DNA of 18,020 nucleotides from an uncultured Collinsella sp. GTDB lineage: Bacteria > Actinomycetota > Coriobacteriia > Coriobacteriales > Coriobacteriaceae. The DNA is taken from positions 1 through 18,020 of the forward strand of contig CABVAS010000011.1 of assembly GCA_902496375.1 (NCBI GenBank), read 5' to 3'. Positions 1 to 6,814 of this stretch are shown one piece after another. Within the stretch, counting starts at the first letter, position 1; every line of letters begins with the position of its first letter. A program made the position numbers and the translations under genes. Under the pieces are notes generated by a model that made no database searches, was not told the origin of the DNA, and worked only from the letters and a program-made list of their open reading frames with translations.

Positions 1-1221
1 CGCCTTGGGGTTCTGCGGCAGTAGCGCAGCCGAGGCCGCCCCGCGCACCATACGACCACGCTGCAGCTTGGCAGTCTTGGCCAGCACCGAAAGCATCGTC
101 GACTTGCCACAGCCGTTACCGCCCACAATCGCATGCACCGCACCGGCAGAAAACGTCACGTCGAGCCCGCGCAGCACCCAACCGGTAGCTCGGTCATAGC
201 GAAACCAGCCTTCCGACAGGGTGGTAGCCGACCCCCCGTGCATTTTTTGGAGTATTCTGCTTCCATCCGTGCGCGGGAAGGCTTCCGAGCCGTTCTCGAG
301 CGACGTTTGCGCCACAAATTCGGACGATTTGTCCAATTCCGAACTTTTTTTCGCGCTCGATACGTCCCCGAGCGGCTCCATAGAGCCCAAATTGTCCTCA
401 CGCCTGCTGAATACTCCTTTATTTGCACATCGGATGGCACCCCACCCCAACATGTCATCGGAAAACAGCGATTCTCGGCGTCCCAAAGAAGCCATATCCG
501 CCACCTCGCGCACGCGACCGTCCTCAATCCGGTACGCACACGTCGCGTATTCGAGCATTGGGCGCGGCTGATGCGTCGCCACAACAACCGTGCAGCCCAG
601 CTCGCGATTCACGCGAAACAGCGCATGCAGAAAACTCTTCTCGGCAACGGGGTCGAGCTGAGACGTGGGCTCATCGAGCAGCAGCACGCGCGGGCGGAGC
701 GCCAACACGGCGGCCAACGACAGCAGCTGCTTGCGACCACCCGAAAGCGTATCGGTATCGCGGTGGAGCCAATCCTCCAGCCCAAAGAAATAGCTGGTCT
801 CGGCCACGCGACGACGCATCTCGTCACGCGCTAGCCCCAAGTTTTCCAGGCCAAACGCCATCTCGTGCCACACGGTCTCGCACACAATCTGGTTCTCGGG
901 ATCCTGAAACACATAGCCCACGCGCTCCGCGGACGTCCGAACATCCATGTCGGCAACGCTCTCGCCCAGCACGCGCAGTTCGCCAGCGCGCTCGCCCGTC
1001 GGCGCGATCTCGGGTTTGAGCAGCGAGAGTAGCGTCGACTTGCCCGAACCGGTACCGCCAACAAGCAGCGCAAACGCACCTTGGGAAACACGCCAATCAA
1101 GCCCCTCGAGCACCGGTGCCTCGGCCCCGGGATAGGCAAAACTAAGGCCCCGCACCTCAATCGCAGGCACATCGGAGCCGCACGCCCCGCCCGTTACCGA
1201 GCAGCTATCCAACCGGGTCAT
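1..1221 (-). CDS. ECF transporter double ATPase (EcfA1-EcfA2 fusion type), 3' end cut by window
   Basis: This is the energising subunit of an energy-coupling-factor (ECF) vitamin or metal importer; it hydrolyses ATP on the cytoplasmic face of an EcfT/S-component complex. It reads from ATG at 1221 and stays open for 407 codons to the left edge, so the C-terminus is missing. The first ABC domain is complete: Walker A GGTGSGKST (about residues 55-63), Q-loop FQDPENQ (105-111), signature LSGGRKQ (159-165), Walker B LLLLDEPTSQLDP (about 179-191) and switch His in ATHQ (215-218). A second Walker A, GGNGCGKST (367-375), starts a second ABC domain that runs out of the window. About 100 residues, polar and Ser/Glu-rich, link the domains, which is long. 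Its ATG overlaps the ecfT stop by one base (TGATG), so the two are translationally coupled. The substrate cannot be told; an S component may lie just beyond the left edge. Cobalt or thiamine-precursor systems have this layout. Confidence 0.9.
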   Translation of the reverse strand, partial: MTRLDSCSVTGGACGSDVPAIEVRGLSFAYPGAEAPVLEGLDWRVSQGAFALLVGGTGSGKSTLLSLLKPEIAPTGERAGELRVLGESVADMDVRTSAERVGYVFQDPENQIVCETVWHEMAFGLENLGLARDEMRRRVAETSYFFGLEDWLHRDTDTLSGGRKQLLSLAAVLALRPRVLLLDEPTSQLDPVAEKSFLHALFRVNRELGCTVVVATHQPRPMLEYATCAYRIEDGRVREVADMASLGRRESLFSDDMLGWGAIRCANKGVFSRREDNLGSMEPLGDVSSAKKSSELDKSSEFVAQTSLENGSEAFPRTDGSRILQKMHGGSATTLSEGWFRYDRATGWVLRGLDVTFSAGAVHAIVGGNGCGKSTMLSVLAKTAKLQRGRMVRGAASAALLPQNPKA

Positions 1222-2114
1222 CAGCCAAACCTCTTCTCGTCAATCGCGCACAGCACGCAAGGCAGCGCCATCCAGGCAGCGTATACAACATAGCCCGGCC
1301 ACGGCGCGGGCACCGAAAGCTGCGGGTAAAACGAATACTGCGTCGTCGCGGTCCACGCCACCGCAACCGCGGCAGCACCAAACAGCGCAAGCCCAACCAG
1401 CGCGGCAACGTCGCTGCGCCCCAGTCGATACCGCGCATACGTCGTACGACGCGTCGCGGCGCCCCACCCGCGCGAGCGCATCGCGTCCGCGCGCTCCAAC
1501 GAATCTTCCATGCCCCAGCCCATCAATGCACTCGATGCCCGCAGGCGCGAGCGCACGGGGTCGGCCGGCGCGCGGCCCGGCACATCAATCGCATCCTGCA
1601 CCGCCAGCACCGTACGGCCGCGGCGCAAAAACTGCGGGATAAGCCTCATGCACATCGAGATCATGAGCGCGATCACCGGTGCGGCGTTACCCAAAAGCGC
1701 GAGCACCTTGTCGTATTCGAGCATCGACGCCGCGGCCTCAAACCACAGCACGCTCGCCACAAACAGCCCGCCCATGCACAGGCCGTATACCATGCTCTCC
1801 AGATACACCGCGCGCATGCCAATACGGAACAGCTCCGTCGAGCCCGAGGCACTAAACAGTGGATTGACCAGCGCGATAATCAAAATCACCGGCAGCTGCC
1901 AGCGAAGTGCGCCCAGCGTGCGGGCAGCCCCACGCGTCGCAAATCCATACGCCAACCCGCCCGCAAGTGACAGCGCAATCAGCACCGGCTGCATCGAGAA
2001 CATGGTGAGCCCCAGCGTCAGCACTATATAGAGCGCCGGCACAGCTGGATGCGACATCGAGAATGCCGCGACGGGCTCGCCGCCAAACTCCTCTCGTATG
2101 TTGTCCACGGGCAC
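1221..2114 (-). CDS. ecfT: ECF transporter transmembrane component EcfT
   Basis: EcfT is the integral membrane scaffold that couples the two ATPase domains to the substrate-binding S component. The predicted protein is hydrophobic, with several membrane segments (for example around ALYIVLTLGLTMFSMQPVLI, LPVILIIALVNPLF and ALVGLALFGAAAVAVAW). Its cytoplasmic region carries AMRSRGWG, matching the A-x-x-x-R-G coupling motif by which EcfT touches the ATPases. I chose GTG at 2114 (297 residues) because GAGGGG sits six bases upstream at 2121-2126. The frame stays open to a GTG at 2276, and an ATG at 2057 just before the first membrane segment is another possible start; neither has a comparable ribosome-binding site. 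The stop overlaps the start of the ATPase gene. It is transcribed divergently from glmU. The family call is firm; the exact start is not. Confidence 0.82.
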   Translation of the reverse strand: MPVDNIREEFGGEPVAAFSMSHPAVPALYIVLTLGLTMFSMQPVLIALSLAGGLAYGFATRGAARTLGALRWQLPVILIIALVNPLFSASGSTELFRIGMRAVYLESMVYGLCMGGLFVASVLWFEAAASMLEYDKVLALLGNAAPVIALMISMCMRLIPQFLRRGRTVLAVQDAIDVPGRAPADPVRSRLRASSALMGWGMEDSLERADAMRSRGWGAATRRTTYARYRLGRSDVAALVGLALFGAAAVAVAWTATTQYSFYPQLSVPAPWPGYVVYAAWMALPCVLCAIDEKRFG

Positions 2115-2304
2115 CCCCGTCCCCTCGCTCAAACGACAGCTCCGCAGCACCGCCGCCATGCACGGCCAGCGCAAACGCCACGCCGGCGGCGCAAGCCTCA
2201 ACCGCCGCAATCCAATCGTTACGCGCTCATCATATGCCTGCGGTATCATATTGCGCCGTGTATCGTTTCCAAGCACACGTCTCTATAACGTAACAGGAGA
2301 TCAC
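2115..2304. promoter_or_regulatory. Divergent ecfT/glmU intergenic region
   Basis: This stretch of about 190 bases separates the two start codons and must hold the promoter for glmU and probably one for the ECF genes. AGGAG at 2295-2299, five bases before the glmU ATG, is a clear ribosome-binding site. I could not find a convincing -35/-10 pair. TATCAT at 2244-2249 with TTACGC at 2219-2224 (19-base spacing) is the least bad candidate for glmU, and is weak. If ecfT starts further upstream than 2114, part of this stretch is coding. Confidence 0.35.
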
Positions 2305-3657
2305 ATGGACGCAACCGCAATTATCCTCGCCGCCGGCGAGGGCACCCGCATGAAGTCGAACCACTGCAAGGTTTCGCACAAGATCCTGGGCAAGCCCATG
2401 GTTCAGTGGATCGTCGACGCCACCATCAAGGCCGGCTGCAGCCGCGTCGTGGTCGTCATCGGCAGCCACGCCGACGAGATGCGCGCCCTCATCGACGGCG
2501 CCTACGCCAACAGCGCCACCAAGGTCGAGTGCGTCGAGCAGACCGAGCGCCTGGGCACCGGCCACGCCGTGAAGGTCGCGCTCGAGGCCTGCGGCATCAC
2601 GCAAGGCCCCGTCGTCGTGCTCAACGGCGACCTGCCGCTCATCACCGCCGACACCGTCGCCAAGTTCGCACAGACCGTCGCCACCGGCGAGCTCGCCTGC
2701 ACCGTCATGACCATGACCCCGCCCGATCCCTTCGGCTACGGCCGCATCAAGCTGGGCGCCGATGGTCAGATCGAGCGCATCATCGAGCAGAAGGACTGCA
2801 CGCCCGAGCAGGCCGCCACGCTGCTCGAGTGCAACGCCGGCTGCTACGCCTTCGACGGCGCGCAGCTCGCCGCCCACATTAACGAGATCGGCAACGACAA
2901 CGCGCAGTCCGAGTACTACCTGCCCGACATGCTCGAGATCCTCAAAGGCCACGCCCAGGCCGTCTCCATCTTCCACTGCGACGACTACCGCGACGGCCTG
3001 GGCGTCAACAGCCGCATTCAGCTCGCGCAGCTCACCGCCATCGCGCGCGACCGCATCAACGAGCACTGGATGGCCGAGGGCGTCACGTTCATCGATCCCA
3101 CGCAGGCCTGGATCGGTCCCGATGCCGTCATCGGCCGCGACACCGTCGTGTGGCCGCAGACGCACCTGATCGGCCACGTCACCGTGGGCGAGGAGTGCCA
3201 GCTCGGCCCCAACAGCCGCCTCACCGACACCACCGTCGGCAGCGGCTGCACCATCGATGAAACCATCGCCGTCGAGGCCGTCATCGAGAACGGCGTCGAC
3301 TGCGGCCCGCGCGCCTACCTGCGCCCGGGCACCCACATGCTCGACGGTTCCAAGGCCGGCACGCACGTGGAGATCAAGAAGTCCACGATCGGCGAGGGCT
3401 CCAAGGTGCCGCACCTGTCCTACATCGGCGATACCACCATGGGCTCCGGCGTCAACGTGGGCGCGGGCTCCATCACCTGCAACTACGATGGCGTACACAA
3501 GCACAAGACCGTCATCGGCAAGGATGCCTTCATCGGCTCCGACACCATGATGGTCGCGCCCGCCCAGATTGGCGACGGCGCGCTCGTGGCCGCCGGCTCC
3601 GTCATCATAGATTGGTCCCGGCCGACGCACTCGGTCTGGGCCGCGCCCGTCAGGTAA
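2305..3657 (+). CDS. glmU: Bifunctional GlmU (GlcNAc-1-P uridyltransferase / GlcN-1-P acetyltransferase), C-terminus frameshifted
   Basis: GlmU acetylates glucosamine-1-phosphate and then uridylates it to UDP-GlcNAc, the cytoplasmic precursor for peptidoglycan. The N-terminal uridyltransferase domain starts with the nucleotide-binding signature LAAGEGTRMKS (residues 8-18) and has the metal-binding NGDLPL (107-112). The C-terminal half is a left-handed beta-helix of hexapeptide repeats with the acetyltransferase motif around PHLSYIGD (His370 is the likely catalytic base) and ITCNYDG (Asn393). The start is ATG 2305 with AGGAG five bases upstream. As read, the protein has 450 residues and ends in an unrelated tail, IDWSRPTHSVWAAPVR. 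The typical GlmU ending (VPADALGLGRARQ, then an EGWAADY-like tail) continues in another frame to a TAA at 3714-3716. One extra base near 3614 would give 470 residues. The gene is followed by an intrinsic terminator, then prs. Confidence 0.93.
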   Translation: MDATAIILAAGEGTRMKSNHCKVSHKILGKPMVQWIVDATIKAGCSRVVVVIGSHADEMRALIDGAYANSATKVECVEQTERLGTGHAVKVALEACGITQGPVVVLNGDLPLITADTVAKFAQTVATGELACTVMTMTPPDPFGYGRIKLGADGQIERIIEQKDCTPEQAATLLECNAGCYAFDGAQLAAHINEIGNDNAQSEYYLPDMLEILKGHAQAVSIFHCDDYRDGLGVNSRIQLAQLTAIARDRINEHWMAEGVTFIDPTQAWIGPDAVIGRDTVVWPQTHLIGHVTVGEECQLGPNSRLTDTTVGSGCTIDETIAVEAVIENGVDCGPRAYLRPGTHMLDGSKAGTHVEIKKSTIGEGSKVPHLSYIGDTTMGSGVNVGAGSITCNYDGVHKHKTVIGKDAFIGSDTMMVAPAQIGDGALVAAGSVIIDWSRPTHSVWAAPVR

Positions 3658-3716
3658 ATATTGAGGGCTGGGCCGCCGATTATCGCCGCCGTCTGCACGA
3701 GGACGACGAGGTATAA
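3615..3716 (+). pseudogene. glmU: Out-of-frame remainder of the glmU C-terminus
   Basis: Read from 3615, this segment encodes 33 residues starting VPADALGLGRARQVN, then an EGWAADYRRR-like tail, then TAA at 3714-3716. This is the expected conserved C-terminal arm of GlmU, which in characterised enzymes contributes to acetyl-CoA binding and trimer contacts. It is out of frame with the upstream gene. A GATTGGTCCCG stretch at 3610-3620 would be in frame if it read GATTGGGTCCCG, so a one-base loss from a short G run is the simplest explanation. Whether this is a real mutation or a sequencing error cannot be decided here. Confidence 0.8.
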
Positions 3717-3733
3717 CGTTTTACCAAGCATCT

Positions 3734-3767
3734 AAGGAGCTGTTCCCATGGGGGCGGCTCCTTTTTC
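3734..3767 (+). terminator. Intrinsic terminator after glmU
   Basis: AAGGAGC (3734-3740) pairs with GCTCCTT (3757-3763), with an inner CCCATGGG in the loop region, followed by a run of T at 3762-3766. It lies 18 bases past the TAA that would end full-length glmU, consistent with that gene's original end. Confidence 0.8.
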
Positions 3768-3857
3768 TATCGTGACCTGCACAACCGGATGAGTGGTCGG
3801 TTCGTGTCCGTTGACGGTAAAGACGTTATCAAGACCCGATTAACCCCGTCGCGCGGT

Positions 3858-3863
3858 TACAAT
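3858..3863 (+). promoter_or_regulatory. Candidate -10 element for prs
   Basis: TACAAT differs from the -10 consensus at one base and sits about 45 bases before the prs ATG. No good -35 lies 16-18 bases upstream; TTGACG at 3811-3816 is too far away. The ribosome-binding site AAGGAG is at 3895-3900. Independent transcription of prs is supported by the terminator before it, but the promoter assignment is tentative. Confidence 0.35.
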
Positions 3864-3907
3864 GCAACAAGGCATCTATATGGCATTCGATATAAAGGAG
3901 AAGGGTA

Positions 3908-4894
3908 ATGCCGATTAATGATCCCGAGAAGTCGGAGAATATGCGCAAGTCCATCCGCGTGTATTCCGGTTCCTCCAACCGTCCCCTCGCTCAGAAGATC
4001 GCTGAGTACCTTGGGGTCGAGCTTTCGGGCCTTACGCTAAAGCAGTTCGCCAACGGTGAGATTTACGCCCGCTACGACGAGACCGTCCGCGGCGCCGACG
4101 TCTTCCTGATTCAGTCCGTGGCCGGCGGCAACGTCAACGACATGCTTATGGAGCTGCTCATCGCCACCGACGCTGCCAAGCGCGCATCCGCCCGCTCCAT
4201 CACCGCCGTTATCACCCACTACGGCTATGCCCGCCAGGACCGCAAGGCCGGCCCGCGCGAGCCCATCACCGCCCGCCTCGTCGCCAACCTGCTCGAGCGC
4301 GCCGGCGTCAATCGCATCATCACCCTCGACCTGCACCAGGGCCAGATCCAGGGCTTCTTTGATATCCCGGTTAACCACCTGTCCGCGCTGCCGCTGTTTG
4401 GCCAGTACTACAACGACATGCACTTCGACACCGACAACCTGGTTGTCGTCTCCCCCGATGTGGGCCGCGCCAAGGCCGCCAAGAAGCTGTCCGACATGCT
4501 CGGCTGCGACCTGGCCATCGCCCACAAGGGCCGTCCGCGCCACAACGCCGCCGAGGTCATGGGCATCATCGGTGACATCAAGGGCAAGACCTGCATCATC
4601 AACGACGACATGATCGACACCGCAGGCACCCTGTGCGCCAACGTCAAGGAGCTCAAGGCTATGGGCGCCGGCGACATCTACGTATGCGCCACCCACGGCA
4701 TCTTCTCCGGTCCGGCCATCGAGCGTCTGAACGACGCCCCGATCGTCGAGTGCCTCGTCACCGACGCCATTCCCGTCGAGGTCGGCGGCAAGATCAAGAC
4801 CATCTCGGTCGCCGAGGAGTTCGCTCAGGCCATCTCCGCCGTTTACCACGAGGAGCCCGTCTCCACGCTCGTCGGCGGCGACTTCGCGCTGTAA
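3908..4894 (+). CDS. prs: Ribose-phosphate pyrophosphokinase (PRPP synthetase, class I)
   Basis: Prs transfers pyrophosphate from ATP to ribose-5-phosphate, giving PRPP for purine, pyrimidine, histidine, tryptophan and NAD synthesis in the cytoplasm. The protein has 328 residues, slightly longer than the usual 310-320 because of a short N-terminal extension before RKSIRVYSGSSN. Visible motifs are FANGEIYARYDETVRG (47-62), the catalytic flexible loop YGYARQDRKAGPREP (105-119), DLHQGQIQGFFDIPVNHL (141-158) and the PRPP-binding loop NDDMIDTAGTL (232-242). ATG 3908 is preceded by AAGGAG at 3895-3900; an internal ATG at residue 12 is a possible alternative start. In many Actinobacteria the order is glmU-prs-pth; here the first two are adjacent but pth is separated by an accessory block. 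A strong terminator follows. Confidence 0.97.
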   Translation: MPINDPEKSENMRKSIRVYSGSSNRPLAQKIAEYLGVELSGLTLKQFANGEIYARYDETVRGADVFLIQSVAGGNVNDMLMELLIATDAAKRASARSITAVITHYGYARQDRKAGPREPITARLVANLLERAGVNRIITLDLHQGQIQGFFDIPVNHLSALPLFGQYYNDMHFDTDNLVVVSPDVGRAKAAKKLSDMLGCDLAIAHKGRPRHNAAEVMGIIGDIKGKTCIINDDMIDTAGTLCANVKELKAMGAGDIYVCATHGIFSGPAIERLNDAPIVECLVTDAIPVEVGGKIKTISVAEEFAQAISAVYHEEPVSTLVGGDFAL

Positions 4895-4930
4895 TCCAGC
4901 GTGCATCTCATCATCTTTGGTGTTTTTAAA

Positions 4931-4960
4931 GGGTCGGAAGCTCGCTTCCGACCCTTTTTC
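4931..4960 (+). terminator. Intrinsic terminator after prs
   Basis: A perfect ten-base stem, GGGTCGGAAG (4931-4940) with CTTCCGACCC (4945-4954), closes a CTCG tetraloop and runs into a T tract at 4955-4959. It marks the end of prs transcription and the left limit of the accessory block. Confidence 0.92.
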
Positions 4961-4980
4961 TACCCCTCGACAACCTTCCC

Positions 4981-5173
4981 TGGACAATTAGTTCAGATAC
5001 GTATTTTTTTAAAGCTCCAAAGGCCGTTCTGAGCTCCCCGGCGAACGCCATACTGCCCAAAGCTCATCGCTTTCGAGTACGACCGCCGCATATTTACCCT
5101 CAAATCGCCCTCGAAAGCCCTTAGAAACGCCTCGAACGCCCACCGTCTTATACGTATCTGAACTAACTGTCCA
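4981..5173. mobile_element. MITE-like element, copy 1 (193 bp, 24-bp terminal inverted repeats)
   Basis: The left end (4981-5004) begins TGGACAATTAGTTCAG and ends GATACGTAT; the right end (5150-5173) is its reverse complement with a single mismatch. The interior has no convincing gene. Short open frames cross it in several directions; one on the minus strand reads WTVSSDTYK through the terminal repeat, but has no ribosome-binding site. A second copy at 6497-6700 has the same ends. I see no clear target-site duplication. A non-autonomous transposable element is the simplest reading; a structured RNA or bidirectional regulatory element is an alternative. Confidence 0.7.
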
Positions 5174-5336
5174 GTAGCTATCGTCAACCTTCGCGGCAGA
5201 GCTCAATTTCCTGCAATCCCCTCAACCGATTCCACCGATTTCATAACACCCAGCCGTTCATGGCGCGCAGCGCCCCGCTGAGCGAAAAGAACGGTATGGC
5301 GGTCGCATTCTGCCGCCAACTTAGTACGTTATAGCT
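5174..5336. other. Spacer between the left element and the uncharacterised gene
   Basis: This 163-base stretch must carry whatever drives the gene at 5337. It contains a short GGCGG/CCGCC inverted repeat near 5294-5315. No Shine-Dalgarno sequence precedes ATG 5337. TACGTT at 5326-5331 could be a -10 element placing the transcript start at or near the ATG, which would make the mRNA leaderless. I see no coding potential in it. Confidence 0.35.
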
Positions 5337-6464
5337 ATGACGACCGTGATTTCACATCTCTCCGCCCTCCGCGTAATTCGTCGCGCACGACGGGCGTACT
5401 CTGCCCTACCCTGGGACTCCGTTGATAGCGAACAGCAAGCACAGGCCTTGGCTGGCTGCATTCCCAACAATGACGCGATAGACTTTGGCGCACTTTCGAT
5501 ACTCGACGCCTGGAATGAAGATGATTCCGAACTGCTCGATCTTCTCGTTTCAAACGAAGACAACAGGCGCCCCGACAAGCGACTTCTTCAGCATATTCTC
5601 TCCACTCCTCTTCCTGAAGGTGCAATTATGCACGTCGAGGCCGACATCTACGCAACGTCTCCTGCCATGACAGCCATGCTTTGTTCCAAAAATGAATCAG
5701 TCGCCAAAACCTTGATGCTCCTTATGGAGCTGCTCGGAACCTACTCCCTTCCTCCCGGGGCAACATACCCCATTGCCTATGACGACATCTGGCCCAAGGG
5801 CGATGACTACGAAGCGATGGACGACCTCGATTGCCGGGGCGACCAGTCGGCGACCGAACAGCAGAACGAAACCCGCTACGAACAGGCACACTACAAATGC
5901 GAGCCCGCCACGACCATCGAAGATCTCGAGGCTGTTGCACAGCTTGCCAAAAGTAGCTCATACACCTCGTTTCGCACGGCAGTCAAACTTGCCCGACCCG
6001 GATCTGCATCCCCAGCCGAATCCCTAATGTTTGCCGTTCTCGGAGCGCCCATGCGCTTTGGAGGATTCGGATGTTGCAGTCTGCCCATGGGAGGCCTGCT
6101 ACTCAACTATCGAATCGACTTCGACACTCTTGCGGTCAACATGTCCTCGGGCATCCCCTATGCCATCTGCGACCTATATTGCCCGGCAGCCGGAGTCGAC
6201 AACGAATACAACGGAATTGGGCATGAGCTTCAAAACGCTCGCATCCACGATGGCAATCGAAATAATGGCCTCAAGGCAATGGGCATCCACGTCCTGGTTA
6301 TCAATCGCGACCAAATGAAAGACCTTGTTGCACTCGAAGCCTTCGCCCAAACGATGCATCGACTCGCGGGAGTCCGATTCCGATACCGTATCAAGGGCTA
6401 TCGCAAGCGTCAGGCCGCTTGGCTCAACGCCCTGCGGGCCGGAATCGGCCTTGCGCCGGTCTAA
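5337..6464 (+). CDS. Uncharacterised 375-residue protein, AbiEi/DUF559-like architecture
   Basis: I do not recognise a named family with certainty. The N-terminal half (about 1-145) contains ISHLSALRVIRRARR, VSNEDNRR and a segment with SPAMTAMLCSKNES followed by MELLGTYSLPPG. This arrangement resembles the AbiEi-type antitoxin-like or regulator proteins that are frequent in Coriobacteria. A polar acidic stretch (about 150-190) separates it from a C-terminal half with CDLYCPAAGVDNEYNGIGHE (278-297), an HDGNRNN box (304-310) and GIHVLVINRDQ (316-326). Asp279, Glu290-x-Asn292 and the following beta-strand-like IHVLVI recall the D...ExK core of Vsr/DUF559 restriction-endonuclease-like folds, with Asn where the Lys would be. 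There is no signal peptide or membrane segment. Codon choice is visibly less G/C-biased at third positions than in prs or nfnA. It stands alone between two repeat elements. Nuclease or toxin-antitoxin function is inference only. Confidence 0.8.
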   Translation: MTTVISHLSALRVIRRARRAYSALPWDSVDSEQQAQALAGCIPNNDAIDFGALSILDAWNEDDSELLDLLVSNEDNRRPDKRLLQHILSTPLPEGAIMHVEADIYATSPAMTAMLCSKNESVAKTLMLLMELLGTYSLPPGATYPIAYDDIWPKGDDYEAMDDLDCRGDQSATEQQNETRYEQAHYKCEPATTIEDLEAVAQLAKSSSYTSFRTAVKLARPGSASPAESLMFAVLGAPMRFGGFGCCSLPMGGLLLNYRIDFDTLAVNMSSGIPYAICDLYCPAAGVDNEYNGIGHELQNARIHDGNRNNGLKAMGIHVLVINRDQMKDLVALEAFAQTMHRLAGVRFRYRIKGYRKRQAAWLNALRAGIGLAPV

Positions 6465-6496
6465 CGGCGAATCACCCGCACGCCGTCGAACAGGGC

Positions 6497-6700
6497 TGGA
6501 CAGTTAGTTCAGATACGTATAAATGGACACATTGAATTAGGCTGTTTTGCAGCCATCTCTATACCATTCGCCCTATTTGAAGGCAGGGTAAACTTCAAAA
6601 CAACGCCGTATGGACTAACTAAGGCTCCAAAACAACGTATCGGCATTGAATTGAGCACCTCGAATCCTCAGAACTTATACGTATCTGAACTAACTGTCCA
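6497..6700. mobile_element. MITE-like element, copy 2 (204 bp, 24-26-bp terminal inverted repeats)
   Basis: The left end (6497-6520) begins TGGACAGTTAGTTCAG and ends GATACGTAT; the right end (6677-6700) is its perfect reverse complement, extendable two more bases inward. The ends match those of the copy at 4981-5173, while most of the interior differs. Shared scraps include TTCGAGG-like and GGAGC(C/T)TTA-like stretches in the same relative orientation. The interior has its own repeats: CATTGAATT at 6530-6538 and 6644-6652, and a CAAAACAACG core at 6596-6605 and 6628-6637. No gene or clear target duplication is seen. It begins 32 bases after the uncharacterised gene's stop. Confidence 0.72.
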
Positions 6701-6755
6701 CCTCGAATTTCGGCGGCCGTCCAAACGCCCCCAAACAACCTCAATTTCCCTCCAT

Positions 6756-6784
6756 TTGACAGCGGCAACAGGGTCGCTCACCAT
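6756..6784 (+). promoter_or_regulatory. Candidate promoter for pth
   Basis: TTGACA at 6756-6761 is a perfect -35 consensus. A 17-base spacer leads to CACCAT at 6779-6784, a poor -10 with three matches. The transcript would start near 6791, leaving a leader of about 24 bases that includes the AAAGGA ribosome-binding site. It lies just right of the second repeat element, so pth can be expressed independently of the insertion. Confidence 0.45.
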
Positions 6785-6814
6785 AGCAGGCGACAAATCA
6801 ACGAAAGGATGAAC

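Noticed and set aside
2284..2289. TATAAC as the glmU -10 element
   Set aside because: A start from it would fall within the ribosome-binding site, leaving almost no leader.
3605..3620. Programmed ribosomal frameshift in glmU
   Set aside because: No X XXY YYZ slippery heptamer or downstream stimulatory structure is evident; a simple indel fits better.
2230..3630. Long open frame (466 codons) antisense to glmU
   Set aside because: It mirrors the GC-rich third positions of glmU; the product is a low-complexity Ala/Gly/Val/Asp-rich string with no family motif.
4037..4987. Long open frame antisense to prs
   Set aside because: The product is Gly/Asp/Val/Leu-rich with no recognisable domain, and prs on the plus strand is unambiguous.
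4971..5183. Target-site duplication flanking TIR element 1
   Set aside because: The flanks (CCTTCCC on the left, GTAGCTA on the right) do not match; the flanks of copy 2 share only a displaced TCGAA, which is too weak.
5009..5206. Possible 65-residue protein on the minus strand through TIR element 1
   Set aside because: No ribosome-binding site; its N-terminal part is the terminal repeat itself and the other element does not preserve the frame.
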